DNA of 64,000 bases. It comes from Trinickia symbiotica. GTDB lineage: Bacteria > Pseudomonadota > Gammaproteobacteria > Burkholderiales > Burkholderiaceae. Numbering within the stretch: the first letter of the stretch is position 1; every line of letters begins with the position of its first letter. The stretch covers positions 124,001 through 188,000 of the forward strand of contig NZ_PTIR01000010.1 in the NCBI RefSeq assembly GCF_002934455.1, in the 5' to 3' direction. Below are positions 28,137 through 37,744 of the stretch, in pieces. The position numbers and the translations under genes were made by a program. Under the pieces are notes generated by a model. It was not told where the DNA came from. It did no database searches and saw nothing but the letters and a program-made list of their open reading frames with translations.

Positions 28137-30227
28137 ATGTCCGCAGCAATGAATGCCGCCCAAAGCGAGGCGGTTCGCTACTTCGACGGCCCATGTCTCG
28201 TGCTTGCCGGCGCAGGCAGCGGGAAGACGCGCGTCATCACGCAGAAAATCGCCTATCTCATCGAGCAGAAAGGCTTCGAGCCGCGCCATATCGCCGCTGT
28301 GACGTTCACGAACAAGGCGGCGGCCGAGATGCGCGAGCGTGTCGGCAAGTTGCTCGAAGGCAAGACGCTGACGGCGCCCGGCAAAGAAGGGCGTAAGGTG
28401 CCCGTGAACCAGTTGACGGTCTGCACGTTCCACTCGCTCGGCGTGCAGATTTTGCGGCAGGAAGCCGAGCATCTGGGTCTCAAGCCGCAGTTTTCGATCA
28501 TGGATTCCGACGATTGCTTCGCGATGATCCAGGAGCAGGTCGGCTCGACCGACAAGGGATTCATCCGCAAAGTCCAGTCGATCATCTCGCTTTGGAAGAA
28601 TGGCCTCATCGATCCCGAGGGGGCGCTCGCTGGCGCATCGAACGAAGACGAACATCAGGCTGCCATCGTCTACCGCAACTATGTCGCGACGCTGCACGCC
28701 TATCAGGCCGTCGATTTCGACGACCTGATCCGGCTGCCGACGGAGCTTTTCGCGCAAAACGAGGGGGTACGCGACAGGTGGCAAAACAAGCTGCGATATT
28801 TGCTCATCGACGAGTATCAGGACACCAACGCGTGCCAATACGAATTGCTGAAGCTGCTGGCAGGGCCGCGCGCGGCGTTCACGGCGGTGGGCGACGACGA
28901 TCAGGCGATTTACGGCTGGCGCGGCGCGACCCTCGAAAACCTCGCCCAGCTCGGCAAGGATTTCCCGAAGCTTCACGTCATCAAACTCGAGCAGAACTAC
29001 CGCTCGACGGTGCGCATCCTCACGGCCGCGAACAACGTCATCGCCAATAATCCGAAGCTGTTCGAGAAAAAGCTGTGGTCCGAGCACGGAATGGGCGATT
29101 CAATCACCGTGACCGGCTGCAACGACGAAGAGCATGAGGCCGAATCGGTCGTATTTCGACTCTCCGCGCACAAGTTCGAGCGGCGCGCGCAGTTTCGCGA
29201 CTATGCGATCCTTTATCGCGGCAATTTTCAGGCGCGGATCTTCGAGCAGGTATTGCGGCGCGAGCGCATCCCGTATGTTCTTTCGGGGGGCCAATCGTTC
29301 TTCGATAAAGCCGAGATCAAGGACATCTGCGCCTATTTGCGCCTCATCGCCAATCCCGACGACGACCCCGCGTTCATTCGCGCCGTGACGACGCCGCGGC
29401 GCGGCATCGGCAACACCACGCTCGAAGCGCTGGGCTCGTTCGCGGGACAGGCGAAGGTGTCGCTCTTCGAGGCGGTCTATATGGGCGGCATCGAAGCGCG
29501 CCTGTCGGCGCGGCAAGTGGAGCCGCTGCGCGTGTTTTGCGATTTCATTCAGCGCATCGGCGAGCGGGCGACGAAGGATGCGGCGACGACATTGATCGAC
29601 GATTTGATGGAGGCCATTCATTACGAGGCCTACCTCTACGATACGTTCGACGAGCGGCAGGCGCAGTCGAAGTGGCAGAACGTCCTCGAGTTTCTGGAGT
29701 GGCTCAAGCGCAAGGGGACCAAGCCCGAGCGCGAAGAGGCCGAAGATGGCGAAGCGACGGGCTACGACAACGCCGACGGGCTGGCCGACGAGGGCAAGAA
29801 TCTGCTCGCGCTCATTCAGACAGTAGCGCTGATGTCGATGCTCGACGGCAAGGACGAGGATCCCGATGCGGTACGCCTGTCGACCGTTCATGCATCGAAG
29901 GGGCTCGAGTACCCGCACGTGTTTCTCGTGGGCGTCGAGGAGGGGATCATGCCGCACCGCGGCGGCGCGGACGACGAGCCGATCGACGATGCGCGCATCG
30001 AGGAAGAGCGGCGCCTGATGTACGTGGCGATCACGCGGGCGCAGCGCAGCCTGCATCTGAACTGGTGCAAGAAGCGCAAGCGCGCGAGAGAGACGGTGGT
30101 CTGCGAGCCTTCGCGGTTCATCGCCGAGATGGGGCTCGACGAGGCGCCGCCGCCCACGCCCGAGGAGGCGCCGATGACGCCGAAAGATCGGCTCGCCAGC
30201 CTCAAGGCATTGCTTCAGAAGTCCTGA
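28137..30227 (+). CDS. rep: ATP-dependent DNA helicase Rep
   Basis: 696 residues against 673 in E. coli. Superfamily 1A, 3'-5' helicase that clears proteins and restarts forks. Walker A is AGAGSGKT (24-31) and Walker B is LLIDEYQDTN (about 222-231). Motif III GDDDQAIYGWRGA, motif IV LEQNYRS, motif V VRLSTVHASKGLEYPHVFLV and motif VI EEERRLMYVAITRAQ are present. The start at ATG 28137 has only a weak ribosome site; ATG 28149 is an alternative. It is convergent with the cytochrome gene. Confidence 0.95.
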   Translation: MSAAMNAAQSEAVRYFDGPCLVLAGAGSGKTRVITQKIAYLIEQKGFEPRHIAAVTFTNKAAAEMRERVGKLLEGKTLTAPGKEGRKVPVNQLTVCTFHSLGVQILRQEAEHLGLKPQFSIMDSDDCFAMIQEQVGSTDKGFIRKVQSIISLWKNGLIDPEGALAGASNEDEHQAAIVYRNYVATLHAYQAVDFDDLIRLPTELFAQNEGVRDRWQNKLRYLLIDEYQDTNACQYELLKLLAGPRAAFTAVGDDDQAIYGWRGATLENLAQLGKDFPKLHVIKLEQNYRSTVRILTAANNVIANNPKLFEKKLWSEHGMGDSITVTGCNDEEHEAESVVFRLSAHKFERRAQFRDYAILYRGNFQARIFEQVLRRERIPYVLSGGQSFFDKAEIKDICAYLRLIANPDDDPAFIRAVTTPRRGIGNTTLEALGSFAGQAKVSLFEAVYMGGIEARLSARQVEPLRVFCDFIQRIGERATKDAATTLIDDLMEAIHYEAYLYDTFDERQAQSKWQNVLEFLEWLKRKGTKPEREEAEDGEATGYDNADGLADEGKNLLALIQTVALMSMLDGKDEDPDAVRLSTVHASKGLEYPHVFLVGVEEGIMPHRGGADDEPIDDARIEEERRLMYVAITRAQRSLHLNWCKKRKRARETVVCEPSRFIAEMGLDEAPPPTPEEAPMTPKDRLASLKALLQKS

Positions 30228-30259
30228 ACATCAGAACTCCTGAATATTGGCGGTGCTGA

Positions 30260-31192
30260 TTATTTCGCCGCGCTGACCATATAGTCGACGGCGGCTTTCA
30301 CGTCCGCATCGGACGCCTGCGATCCGCCTTTCGGGGGCATGTTGCCCTTGCCGTGCAGCGCGTAGTTGTAGATCGTGTCCATCGGATCCTTGAGGCGCGG
30401 CGCCCAATCGGCCTTGTTGCCGAACTTTGGCGCGCCGAGCACGCCGGCCGCGTGGCAGGCCTGGCAAACCTGCTGGTAGAGAGCCTTGCCGGCCTGGTTC
30501 GCGTCGGCGCTCGCGGTGGTCGTGGCGGGAGCCGATGCGGGTTCGGCCTTGGATGCCGAGTTGAGCGCGGCCATTGCGGCGGCGGCTTGCTGACCTGCCG
30601 CTTGGGCGCTGGCGTCGGCTGGCGATTGTGCCGAGGCGCCCGACGCTCCTGGGGCGGCTTGGGCCGTCGCCGTTGCACTTGCGCCCTGCGCCGGTGCGGC
30701 CGGCTCGGGGAAATTCGCCCCGCCGTGATCGGCCATGTAGACGACAGCGCGGGCGATCTCGTAGTCGCTGTAGTCGTCGGGCGATGTACCGCCGCGCGGC
30801 GGCATCGCGCCTTTGCCCGTCAATGCCGTGTGCAGCAATGTGTCGTAGCCTTGCGCGATGCGCGGCGCCCAGTCCGCGCTGTTGCCGAACTTCGGCGCTC
30901 CCGCGGCTCCGGTGCCGTGGCAGGTGACACAGACGGCCTTGAAGACTTCCTCGCCTGTCTTATAGACGTGCGGCGCGTTGGCATCGCGAACCGTGACCTG
31001 CGCGATCGGGGCGATGCGCTTCGCGACGGCGGCATCGGCGAGCTCGTCGGTGCCGGCGCCCGTGCGTACCGTCTCGTTGACGTTGTAGGCCAGCAGCCAG
31101 ATGATCACGATCGGGATCGCGAACGCGGCGACGACCGCCGCAATCAGCTGGCCCGGCGTTTTGATCGGGGCTCCGTGTGGTGCTTCGCTCAT
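30260..31192 (-). CDS. Membrane-anchored dihaem cytochrome c
   Basis: 310 residues. A transmembrane anchor (LIAAVVAAFAIPIVIIWLLA, about 16-35) places the rest in the periplasm. Two class I cytochrome c domains follow: CVTCH at 88-92 with Met ligand in GAMPPRGG, and CQACH at 243-247 with Met in GNMPPKGG. They are joined by a long Ala/Gln/Pro linker. The two domains are internal duplicates (both have GAPKFGNxADWAPR). It probably carries electrons to a terminal oxidase. The start at ATG 31192 is preceded by GGAG. Confidence 0.9.
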   Translation of the reverse strand: MSEAPHGAPIKTPGQLIAAVVAAFAIPIVIIWLLAYNVNETVRTGAGTDELADAAVAKRIAPIAQVTVRDANAPHVYKTGEEVFKAVCVTCHGTGAAGAPKFGNSADWAPRIAQGYDTLLHTALTGKGAMPPRGGTSPDDYSDYEIARAVVYMADHGGANFPEPAAPAQGASATATAQAAPGASGASAQSPADASAQAAGQQAAAAMAALNSASKAEPASAPATTTASADANQAGKALYQQVCQACHAAGVLGAPKFGNKADWAPRLKDPMDTIYNYALHGKGNMPPKGGSQASDADVKAAVDYMVSAAK

Positions 31193-31547
31193 GCTTGTCT
31201 CGTCTCCCGGTGAATATTTGTTCGTGAGCGGTACAGCGTGACGGCAACGACGACTACGGCAACGACTTACTTCATTCCATCGACCACGGACGATTATAGA
31301 CGGAAGGTTTTGGCGTCGGCGAGATGGCGCTCGGATGGTATGGGGCGCGTTTACCCGCAATTGTTTGCGGTGGGTTTCCGCGCTTCGAGCGGTCGTTTGG
31401 GGGCGCGGAGCGAGGCAGGGCGGGCGTTGCCCGGTATTCGGGGGCGGATCGGGGGCGGGGCGAAGGTGGACGCGTCACGCGAAACAAGGTATTCTCTTTG
31501 TCTTGCTCGGCGCTGCGCCCCACCGGCCGCGGCGCCTTCGCATTGAA

Positions 31548-31623
31548 GCGCCCGTAGCTCAATGGATAGAGTACTGCCCTCCGAAGGCAGGGGTTGCTGG
31601 TTCGATCCCAGCCGGGCGCGCCA
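31548..31623 (+). tRNA. tRNA-Arg (anticodon CCG)
   Basis: 76 bases folding into a full cloverleaf. The acceptor stem is GCGCCCG / CGGGCGC, with G discriminator and encoded CCA (31621-31623). The anticodon stem is CTGCC / GGCAG with loop CTCCGAA, giving anticodon CCG (codon CGG). The T loop TTCGATC is standard. A decayed integrase begins 180 bases downstream, so this gene 3' end is a likely integration site. Confidence 0.95.
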
Positions 31624-31803
31624 TCTTGTTTTCCGTAGAAATCCCCTGAAGTCCAGTCCTGAGAAGCCTTGCCGGATAAGGCGTTGCAGGAAATTTGCGT
31701 CCGGGAAACGCCAGAGAATTCCCGGGAAATCCGCCGTTTGCATGTCCCTCAAGTTGTACGCAAAATGGTTGCTCCTCGATTGTGCCTTGTTGGGTACAAG
31801 ATC

Positions 31804-32190
31804 ATGGGACAGCTCACCGACTTGCAGGTCAAGAACGCGGAGCACCGGACGAAAGAATACTTTCTGGCGGATGGCGATGGGTTATACCTTCGCGTTCGTC
31901 CGACTCGTAAGGTCTGGGTTTATCGCTACATGCGAGATGGAAAAAACATCAAGCTGAAGGGGCCAATTTTTCGTCGTGTAGCCAAGCGCTCCGAGGCGAC
32001 GCGCTACATGAGCTAGAACACGATCAACAGTGCGCTGCGTACGCTGGGCTACGACACCAAAGAGCAAATTACTGGTCATGGTTTCCGTGCGACGGCCCGT
32101 ACTCCGATCCGGGAATATCTCGGGTGGGATAAGGAGGTGATTGAGCGTCATCTAGCTCATGTCTCGAGCGAGGAACTGGGCGATAGCGCT
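31804..32190 (+). pseudogene. P4-type tyrosine-recombinase integrase, decayed
   Basis: The N-terminal DUF4102-type domain is intact (GQLTDLQVKNAEHRTKEYFL, then LADGDGLYLRVRPTRKVWVY and RYMRDGKNIKLKG). It then jumps directly to the C-terminal catalytic core in the same frame. After RYMS a TAG (32014-32016) interrupts, and the frame continues NTINSALRTLGYDTKEQITG, HGFRATARTPIREYLGWDKE and VIERHLAHVSSEELGD. Full-length relatives read MSENTIN here, so the TAG is probably GAG mutated to stop. The middle about 220 residues and the C-terminal tyrosine are missing. It is non-functional and marks an old island at the tRNA-Arg gene. Confidence 0.85.
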
Positions 32191-32414
32191 GCACCATCTT
32201 CATCGTTTCCCATCCTCCAAGGTCGGCCTGCGGAATCTGCGCATCAGAAGCGGTAGCTTTGCTGCATTTGATGATTGATCGAGTCTCCGCGATATTCCAG
32301 TTTCGGGTCATGCGTAATCAACATTTCGATGATTGCGAACAGCCCAATTACCTGAAATTCCGAATTCGTAGGTAACATGCTGAGCGAGTGCGCACATTAA
32401 GCCCTTGAATTCCT

Positions 32415-32460
32415 TGGTGGCGTGTGGTGACTCGAACACTCGACCTACGCATTAGAGACC
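32415..32460 (-). other. Possible degraded tRNA 3'-end fragment
   Basis: On the minus strand this reads like a tRNA 3' half: a T-loop-like GTTCGAGTCAC and an end in CACACGCCACCA. The T-stem and anticodon stem do not pair well and the 5' half is absent. It may be an attachment-site remnant from another tRNA, or chance. The rest of 32191-32514 holds no gene that I can support. Confidence 0.25.
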
Positions 32461-32514
32461 GCCTCCCTGGCGCGTGAGAAGCTCAGAATGTAACGGGCAT
32501 GCCCGATGGCCTGC

Positions 32515-32820
32515 TCAACGCATCATGCCATGCGACTGTGCCCACTCACGCAATGCTTGATTCATCCGCGTCTGCCAGCCTTCTCCCTGCGACTTGTAGG
32601 CTTCGATGATGTCAAGATCGATGCGCAGATTCATCTGCGCTTTCTTAGCGCCGGGTGGGCGACCGCGCCCGCGTTTCACGAGTACGCCGGCGAGGTGCTC
32701 GTCTGCCTGCTCGAAGAATTCATCGCCGAGCTCTGGAATTTCCTCATAGTCTGCCGGCTTGACGCCGCGGGCGTCAGCCTTCGCCAAGTCGCTCTGCAAA
32801 GCGCTTTTCCTCGCGTTCAT
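32515..32820 (-). CDS. brnA: BrnA-type antitoxin
   Basis: 101 residues. The C-terminal ribbon-helix-helix-type region RGRPPGAKKAQMNLRIDLDI then IEAYKSQGEGWQTRMNQALR matches BrnA proteins. The N-terminal half (EEIPELGDEFFEQADE) is acidic, as expected for the toxin-binding part. ATG 32820 lies within brnT, giving a 47-base overlap, so translation is coupled. BrnA neutralises BrnT and represses the operon. This pair lies in the remnant island next to tRNA-Arg. Confidence 0.9.
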   Translation of the reverse strand: MNARKSALQSDLAKADARGVKPADYEEIPELGDEFFEQADEHLAGVLVKRGRGRPPGAKKAQMNLRIDLDIIEAYKSQGEGWQTRMNQALREWAQSHGMMR

Positions 32821-33052
32821 TTGCCTTCCTCATCGAAATAACGTGGCGAGCGTCGCCCCGTTGTGTCCATACCACGATAACCATGCGGCCCCCCAAGCGC
32901 CCGACAGTAACGATCCGCTCTTCACCGTAGTCGAAACGGTCATCGACCATATCGAGTGTGTTGCCTTCGAAAACTGTTGCGGTGTCTTCAAAGGCGAGTC
33001 CGCGGTCCTGGAACGTCGCATCACGCTTGGCTCGATCAAAGGTTATTCTCAC
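32774..33052 (-). CDS. brnT: BrnT-type ribonuclease toxin
   Basis: 92 residues. The BrnT fold signatures are AKRDATFQDRGLAFEDTATV, then DDRFDYGEERIVTVGRLGGR, MVIVVWTQRGDARHVISMRK and ANEREEKRF. The RelE-like basic residues in RHVISMRKANERE are conserved. Translation starts at GTG 33052. Toxin-first gene order is normal for brnTA. The sequence appears intact. Confidence 0.9.
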   Translation of the reverse strand: MRITFDRAKRDATFQDRGLAFEDTATVFEGNTLDMVDDRFDYGEERIVTVGRLGGRMVIVVWTQRGDARHVISMRKANEREEKRFAERLGEG

Positions 33053-33058
33053 TATTTA

Positions 33059-33121
33059 TTGTATCCCCAAAAAATGAAGAGCGCCAATGTTTTTTTGTAT
33101 CCCCAGCAATGTTGAGGATAC
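33059..33121 (-). promoter_or_regulatory. Repeats upstream of brnTA
   Basis: TTGTATCCCCA occurs at 33059-33069 and again at 33095-33105, and GGATAC at 33116-33121 completes an inverted repeat with GTATCC of the second copy. Placed just upstream of brnT, these are candidates for BrnA binding. No footprint information is available. Confidence 0.5.
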
Positions 33122-33250
33122 GTCGTGGAAGTGAGTATGTAGATCGAGCTACGGCGCGCGTCGACTTGAGACGAAAGATAGGACAAATGCCCACTGGAGG
33201 CGCATCCGTTTCGGCGCCTCCGGTGGCGCGGCGCTGTTCGATCGGGGCGG

Positions 33251-33736
33251 TTAAGCCTTGGCGCGAAGCATGCGGCTGGTCGTCGATGCAATCACGCCCC
33301 CGACTAGCGCGAGACCTAACCAAATCTCGCACCATACCTCGTAGCCGGCGGCGTCATATGCAGATTCTCCGTCGAGACCGAATCGTGCGCCCAGTACGCC
33401 TAAGACAAGGTGATCGAGGAGCGGCGAAGGCAAGCTGCGCAATAATACGGTTGTGAGGACGTTTATTGCAGCGGCGCCAGAAAGGATCGCGAACAGTATG
33501 CGAAGCTGCTTGCCTCTTAACTTGTTCGCCAGCGATGCGATGGCAATGCTGCAGAGAAGCAGCAGTATCAATCCGCCGCCGGTGTATAGATCCTCACGCG
33601 GCGCCGGCAGCAAGAGGATGAATGGCGCAACGTCGAATAGTGCCAGGACGCCAGCCAGCAGGCTATTAGTAGCGGCTGAATTCGGTTTGCGCATTGTGCT
33701 TGAGTTGACCCGAAAGTTTTCTTTGGGTTCGGCCAT
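33251..33736 (-). CDS. Small membrane protein of unknown function
   Basis: 161 residues from ATG 33736, or 147 from ATG 33694. Four hydrophobic segments (LLAGVLALFDVAPFILLLP; LILLLLCSIAIASLA; ILFAILSGAAAINVLTTVLL; IWLGLALVGGVIASTTS) predict a multi-pass inner-membrane protein. No family is recognised. It lies between brnTA and a small coiled-coil gene in the accessory segment downstream of the tRNA-Arg. Neither start has a strong ribosome site. Confidence 0.55.
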   Translation of the reverse strand: MAEPKENFRVNSSTMRKPNSAATNSLLAGVLALFDVAPFILLLPAPREDLYTGGGLILLLLCSIAIASLANKLRGKQLRILFAILSGAAAINVLTTVLLRSLPSPLLDHLVLGVLGARFGLDGESAYDAAGYEVWCEIWLGLALVGGVIASTTSRMLRAKA

Positions 33737-33798
33737 GACTCAGTGGACCACGACGTCTTTTGGCGTGATCGCCTCCGTGTCGCTGGCGTGCGAGTACA

Positions 33799-33999
33799 TC
33801 ACCGCAGCAACTCAGCCACACCGAGCACGGCGCCTACGAACGCCGTCGCCCATATCACCGGGTACCAGCGCGCGTCGCGCTGCAGCTTTGCGGTTTCGGC
33901 GCGAAGCTTCGCGCCTTCGTCAACCAACTTCATCGTCTCGGCCATCATCTTGGCAATGTTGGCCTCGATCATGGCGACGTCCAGTTTTCCTTCTTCCAT
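33799..33999 (-). CDS. Short coiled-coil protein with C-terminal TM helix
   Basis: 66 residues. The N-terminal 45 residues are a charged amphipathic helix (MIEANIAKMMAETMKLVDEG then KLRAETAKLQRDARWY), likely a coiled coil. The C-terminal WYPVIWATAFVGAVLGVAEL is a transmembrane segment. I chose ATG 33999 because upstream in-frame codons are low complexity. Small proteins of this design occur in Burkholderia genomes, but I know no function. It is separated by 62 bases from the next membrane-protein gene. Confidence 0.55.
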   Translation of the reverse strand: MEEGKLDVAMIEANIAKMMAETMKLVDEGAKLRAETAKLQRDARWYPVIWATAFVGAVLGVAELLR

Positions 34000-34197
34000 C
34001 TTTCGATGTCCCGAGCATTCAGTGTTCGCGCCCTGAATGGGCGGCCGCGAGCATTGTGCATCGGCTTCAGCGCGCGATTGTCGATCCCCGGGGCAAATCA
34101 GACACCGCTCCCGTCGTCCGCGAACCGCAAAGGGCGGGCGGGAGCGGCTTCCCCCTTGGGACGCTGACGCGTCAAATGCCATCAGCAAACTGATCGA

Positions 34198-34491
34198 TCA
34201 AGGCAGCTTGCCGATCATCGACGCCAGTTCGTTCTTCGTGAACGCGCGCAAAGACTGCGTACGCACGTTGCCGGCGGAGCTCATAGCCAGGCCGAAAGTC
34301 GTGAAGCTCTCGTCGTCGGGAGCCTCGATAACCGCCACGATGTCATATTGGCCGAGCGTCCAGAAGACTTCCTTCATTTCGCAGCCAAAGCCCTTGGCCA
34401 TTTCCGCTACCTGGCTAGCCCGTTGCGGGCTGTTTTTGATGTTGCGGATACCCTGATCAGTGAACTGCGCAAGCACGATATAAGTCGCCAT
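34198..34491 (-). CDS. GYD-domain protein
   Basis: 97 residues. It is a complete GYD domain (PF08734-like): MATYIVLAQFTDQGIRNIKN at the start, the GYD-type motif region WTLGQYDIVAVIEAPDDESF, and TQSLRAFTKNELASMIGKLP at the end. The ferredoxin-like fold has no established activity. ATG 34491 has AGGGGA 7 bases upstream. Confidence 0.85.
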   Translation of the reverse strand: MATYIVLAQFTDQGIRNIKNSPQRASQVAEMAKGFGCEMKEVFWTLGQYDIVAVIEAPDDESFTTFGLAMSSAGNVRTQSLRAFTKNELASMIGKLP

Positions 34492-34687
34492 GACGATTCC
34501 CCTTACGATTCGACGTGTCGGGACTTCCGCGCGAGCGCTGCCGCGCGGGTGCACGGCAACGGTCCGCGCGCCATTTCATTCTAGGCGACGCGAATCGGCC
34601 GTTTCGGCGCTATTGCAAGCACTGCGGCGCCAGGGGAATCGCCGCGATTTTGCTCCGGCAAAGCGAGCCGCGAGGAGACGTCCGAAC

Positions 34688-36244
34688 TCAAGCAGTCCTG
34701 AATATCGCAACCGCCGCCGAGAGCCGCCGAGCCTGATCCTCGAGTGAATTCGCCGCGGCGGCCGCCTGCTCGACGAGCGCGGCGTTTTGCTGGGTCACCT
34801 CGTCCATCTGCGATACGGCCCGGTTGACCTGATCGATCCCCGTGCTTTGCTCGATCGCTGCCGACGCGATTTCGCTCATGATCGAGCTCACGCGCGTAAT
34901 GGCCCCGACGATTTCGCCCATCGTCGACCCGGAGCGCTCGACGAGCTGCGCGCCCGTCGTGATCCGCCCGGTCGACTCGTCGATCAACGTCTTGATTTCC
35001 TTGGCCGCCGCGGCGCTGCGCTGGGCGAGCGAGCGGACCTCGCTCGCGACGACGGCGAAGCCTCGCCCTTGCTCGCCGGCACGCGCGGCCTCGACGGCCG
35101 CATTCAGTGCAAGGATATTCGTCTGAAACGCGATGCCCTCGATGACGCCGACGATGTCCGCAATCTTGTGCGAATCGCCGACGATCGCCTGCATCGTATC
35201 GACGACCTCGCGGTTGAGCTCGCCGCCCTGCGCGGCGAGACTCGAAGCGCCTTGCGCGAGCTCGCTCGCATGCTTCGCGTTGTCGGCGGTCTGCTTCACT
35301 GTCGAAGTCAGTTGCTCCATGCTGGCCGCCGTCTCCTGCAACGATGCGGCTTGCTCTTCGGTGCGTTGAGAGAGATCGGCGTTCCCGGCCGCGATCTCGC
35401 TCACGCCCGTATCGATCGCCTGGGTTCCCTGCCGCACGACGTCGACCGTGCCGATCAGCGCTTCTTGCATCGTCCCGAGCGCCGAGGCGAGTTTGCCGAC
35501 TTCGTTGTCGCTTTCGGCAGCAATGCGGCCCGTCAGGTCGCCACGCGCGATACGATCGAACTGCTCGATAGTGGCATCGACCGGATGCACGATCGCGCGC
35601 ATCAATATCGCGCGCGCGAACCAGGACAACACGAGCGCAAGCCCGATGCCGACGGCCACCGCGGCGCTCACGAAATGAAAGCGCTCGTGCGCGTCGCGGT
35701 AGCGCTGCTCCCCGCTGTCGACATGCAGGCGTTCGAGCGCCAGCATCGCCTTCTCGTAGCCGTTATAGAGAAAGGGCAGCTTATGAGACTGCAGTTCGAG
35801 GAACGTATTGCGGTCTCCGGCTTTCAGTGCGGCCATTGCGGGCTCGACGCCGTCGTGTAGCAGCGCATCGCGCTTGTCTTTCATGTCTTGCAAAAGACGC
35901 TGCACATTGTCGTCGTCGCCCGCGATGCTCACATAATGAGCGAGCAATTTATTCGATAGCTGCAGGTATTTGTCGAATCGCGTTAGAACCGCTTCGGCGC
36001 CTTTCTGATCGTTCAAATCGGTCAGCGACGCATAAGTCGCCAGTGCGAGCCGCAGGCGCAGCAGCTGTCCAGCGCTGCCCTCGAGGTCCGCAACGGCGGG
36101 CGTGTCCACCGTATACATCCGCTGTAGCGACTCGTTGCTCGCGCGCAGCGAGAGCAACCCCGCCGCGGCGCCGATCAGCAGAACGATCGCAAAAAAAGCG
36201 ACTAACGCCGTCAAGCATGCGCGAATCGACAGCTTCTTCAACAT
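34688..36244 (-). CDS. Methyl-accepting chemotaxis protein (Tar type)
   Basis: 518 residues. TM1 at about 12-32, a periplasmic four-helix ligand domain (about 33-190), TM2 at about 191-212 and a HAMP region ending near 265 ([16 protein letters not shown]). The cytoplasmic signalling helix has the hairpin tip [41 protein letters not shown] split over 360-400. It ends without an NWETF-type CheR/CheB tail, so it relies on other receptors for adaptation enzymes. The ligand is unknown. Confidence 0.93.
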   Translation of the reverse strand: MLKKLSIRACLTALVAFFAIVLLIGAAAGLLSLRASNESLQRMYTVDTPAVADLEGSAGQLLRLRLALATYASLTDLNDQKGAEAVLTRFDKYLQLSNKLLAHYVSIAGDDDNVQRLLQDMKDKRDALLHDGVEPAMAALKAGDRNTFLELQSHKLPFLYNGYEKAMLALERLHVDSGEQRYRDAHERFHFVSAAVAVGIGLALVLSWFARAILMRAIVHPVDATIEQFDRIARGDLTGRIAAESDNEVGKLASALGTMQEALIGTVDVVRQGTQAIDTGVSEIAAGNADLSQRTEEQAASLQETAASMEQLTSTVKQTADNAKHASELAQGASSLAAQGGELNREVVDTMQAIVGDSHKIADIVGVIEGIAFQTNILALNAAVEAARAGEQGRGFAVVASEVRSLAQRSAAAAKEIKTLIDESTGRITTGAQLVERSGSTMGEIVGAITRVSSIMSEIASAAIEQSTGIDQVNRAVSQMDEVTQQNAALVEQAAAAANSLEDQARRLSAAVAIFRTA

Positions 36245-36347
36245 CGGTTATCTCCCGTAATCTCTCAGTGGCCCCGGCAGGAAACACTGCCTCATGAATT
36301 ACGGCAGATTCAGGAAAAACTTAACCGAGTTAAGGAAATTCCTACGA

Positions 36348-37637
36348 TTACACGAGCTTGCGCACCCCTTCGGCTTTAATGTCGCGCTCGTCGACATCGA
36401 GCGTGCGATTCGGCTGCATCGTGAACGAAAGGACGATGCCGAGCGCCATCAACGCCATCGAAATGATGAACGGCAGGTTCCAGTTTCCGGTGCGGTCGAT
36501 GAGGAAGCCGCCCACGACGGGGCTCACGATCGCCGCGAGCGCCGAGCCCGTGTTCATCACGCCGCTCGCAATTCCGGAGTGCTTCGGCGCGATGTCCATC
36601 GGCACCGCCCACATCGGCCCGATCGTCATTTCGTTGAAGAAGAACCCCGCGCTGAGGCAGCACGCGGCGAGCGTGATCGACAGATCGGACACGAACATGA
36701 TCGGCGCGAGCGAAAGCAGAGTGAGGAACATGCAGATGCCGACCATCAGATTGCGCGCCATGCGCACGTTGCCGCTCTTCTTGAGGATCGCGTCGGTGAG
36801 GGAGCCGCCGAGCCAATCGCCGAGCACGCCGGCGAAGAAGACGCCCGAGGCGAAGATCGCCGACTTCGTGAGCTGCATGTGATAGTTGTGCAGGAAGTAC
36901 TGCGGAATCCAGCTCAGGAAGAGCCACAGCACCCAGCCGTAGCAAAAGTAGACGGCGGTGACGGGCGCCATGCGGGCGAAGAGACGCCGCCACGGCGTCG
37001 CCGGGCGATTCTTCGCGCCCGAGTAGGTCGGCAACGCGGCGCATTCGTCTTCGGTGATGCGCGGATGCTCGCGTGGGTTGTCGCGGAAATACCAGATCCA
37101 GGCGATCGCCCAAAGGAAGCTCAAGATGCCGGTGATGATGAACGCGCCGCGCCAGTTCGTCGCGATCATGAGCCAGCCGATGATCGGCGGCGCGACGGCA
37201 TTGCCGATGCGCGACGCCGCGTGCGTGATGCCCTGCGCCATGCCGCGCTTCTCGGGCGGCATCCAGTTCGACATCGCTCGCGTGGCCGTCGGGAACGTCG
37301 CCCCTTCGCCGAGACCGAGCAGCAAGCGCGCGACCAGCATCGACGCGAGCCCGCCCGCGAGCCCGGTCAGCACTGTGGCGCCCGCCCAGATGATGCCGCA
37401 AAGGGCAAGCGTGCGGCGTGGGCCGAACCGGTCGCCCACCCAGCCGCCGATGATCTGGAACACGAGATACGGGTAGGCGAACGCGGAAAACACGAGGCCG
37501 ATCTGCGTATGCGACAGGTGCATCTCCGGACCGAACGCGCTCGCCGCGGTGCTGACGTTCACACGATCGACGTACGTGATGAAGTACATCACGCATAGAA
37601 GCAAGAGCACTCGCATCGTGGCACGACGAAACATCAT
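36348..37637 (-). CDS. MFS transporter, anion:cation symporter (ACS) type
   Basis: 429 residues, twelve predicted transmembrane helices. The ACS-family signature is GGWVGDRFGPRRTLALCGII between helices 2 and 3, after YVDRVNVSTAASAFGPEM. Relatives carry organic acids such as glucarate, phthalate or tartrate. ATG 37637 (or 37634) follows AAGGAG. It is the last gene of the minus-strand module with the oxidoreductase and aminotransferase, so a hydroxy or keto acid is a plausible substrate. Confidence 0.88.
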   Translation of the reverse strand: MMFRRATMRVLLLLCVMYFITYVDRVNVSTAASAFGPEMHLSHTQIGLVFSAFAYPYLVFQIIGGWVGDRFGPRRTLALCGIIWAGATVLTGLAGGLASMLVARLLLGLGEGATFPTATRAMSNWMPPEKRGMAQGITHAASRIGNAVAPPIIGWLMIATNWRGAFIITGILSFLWAIAWIWYFRDNPREHPRITEDECAALPTYSGAKNRPATPWRRLFARMAPVTAVYFCYGWVLWLFLSWIPQYFLHNYHMQLTKSAIFASGVFFAGVLGDWLGGSLTDAILKKSGNVRMARNLMVGICMFLTLLSLAPIMFVSDLSITLAACCLSAGFFFNEMTIGPMWAVPMDIAPKHSGIASGVMNTGSALAAIVSPVVGGFLIDRTGNWNLPFIISMALMALGIVLSFTMQPNRTLDVDERDIKAEGVRKLV

Positions 37638-37744
37638 GGTCTCCTTGCTAAGTAGTGCTGCGTTCATGAGCTTCAATTCAAACCGCCGAATCCGACTACG
37701 ACTACGACTTCATTCGTTGCGCTCGTCGCCGCACGCGCATTGCT

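Noticed and set aside
28000-34000. Prophage or CRISPR array
   Set aside because: No capsid, terminase, holin or regularly spaced repeat with spacers was found; only the single decayed integrase supports mobile origin.
36294-37598. 434-codon plus-strand frame over the MFS gene
   Set aside because: Arg/His/Asp-rich low-complexity shadow of the transporter; no homology.
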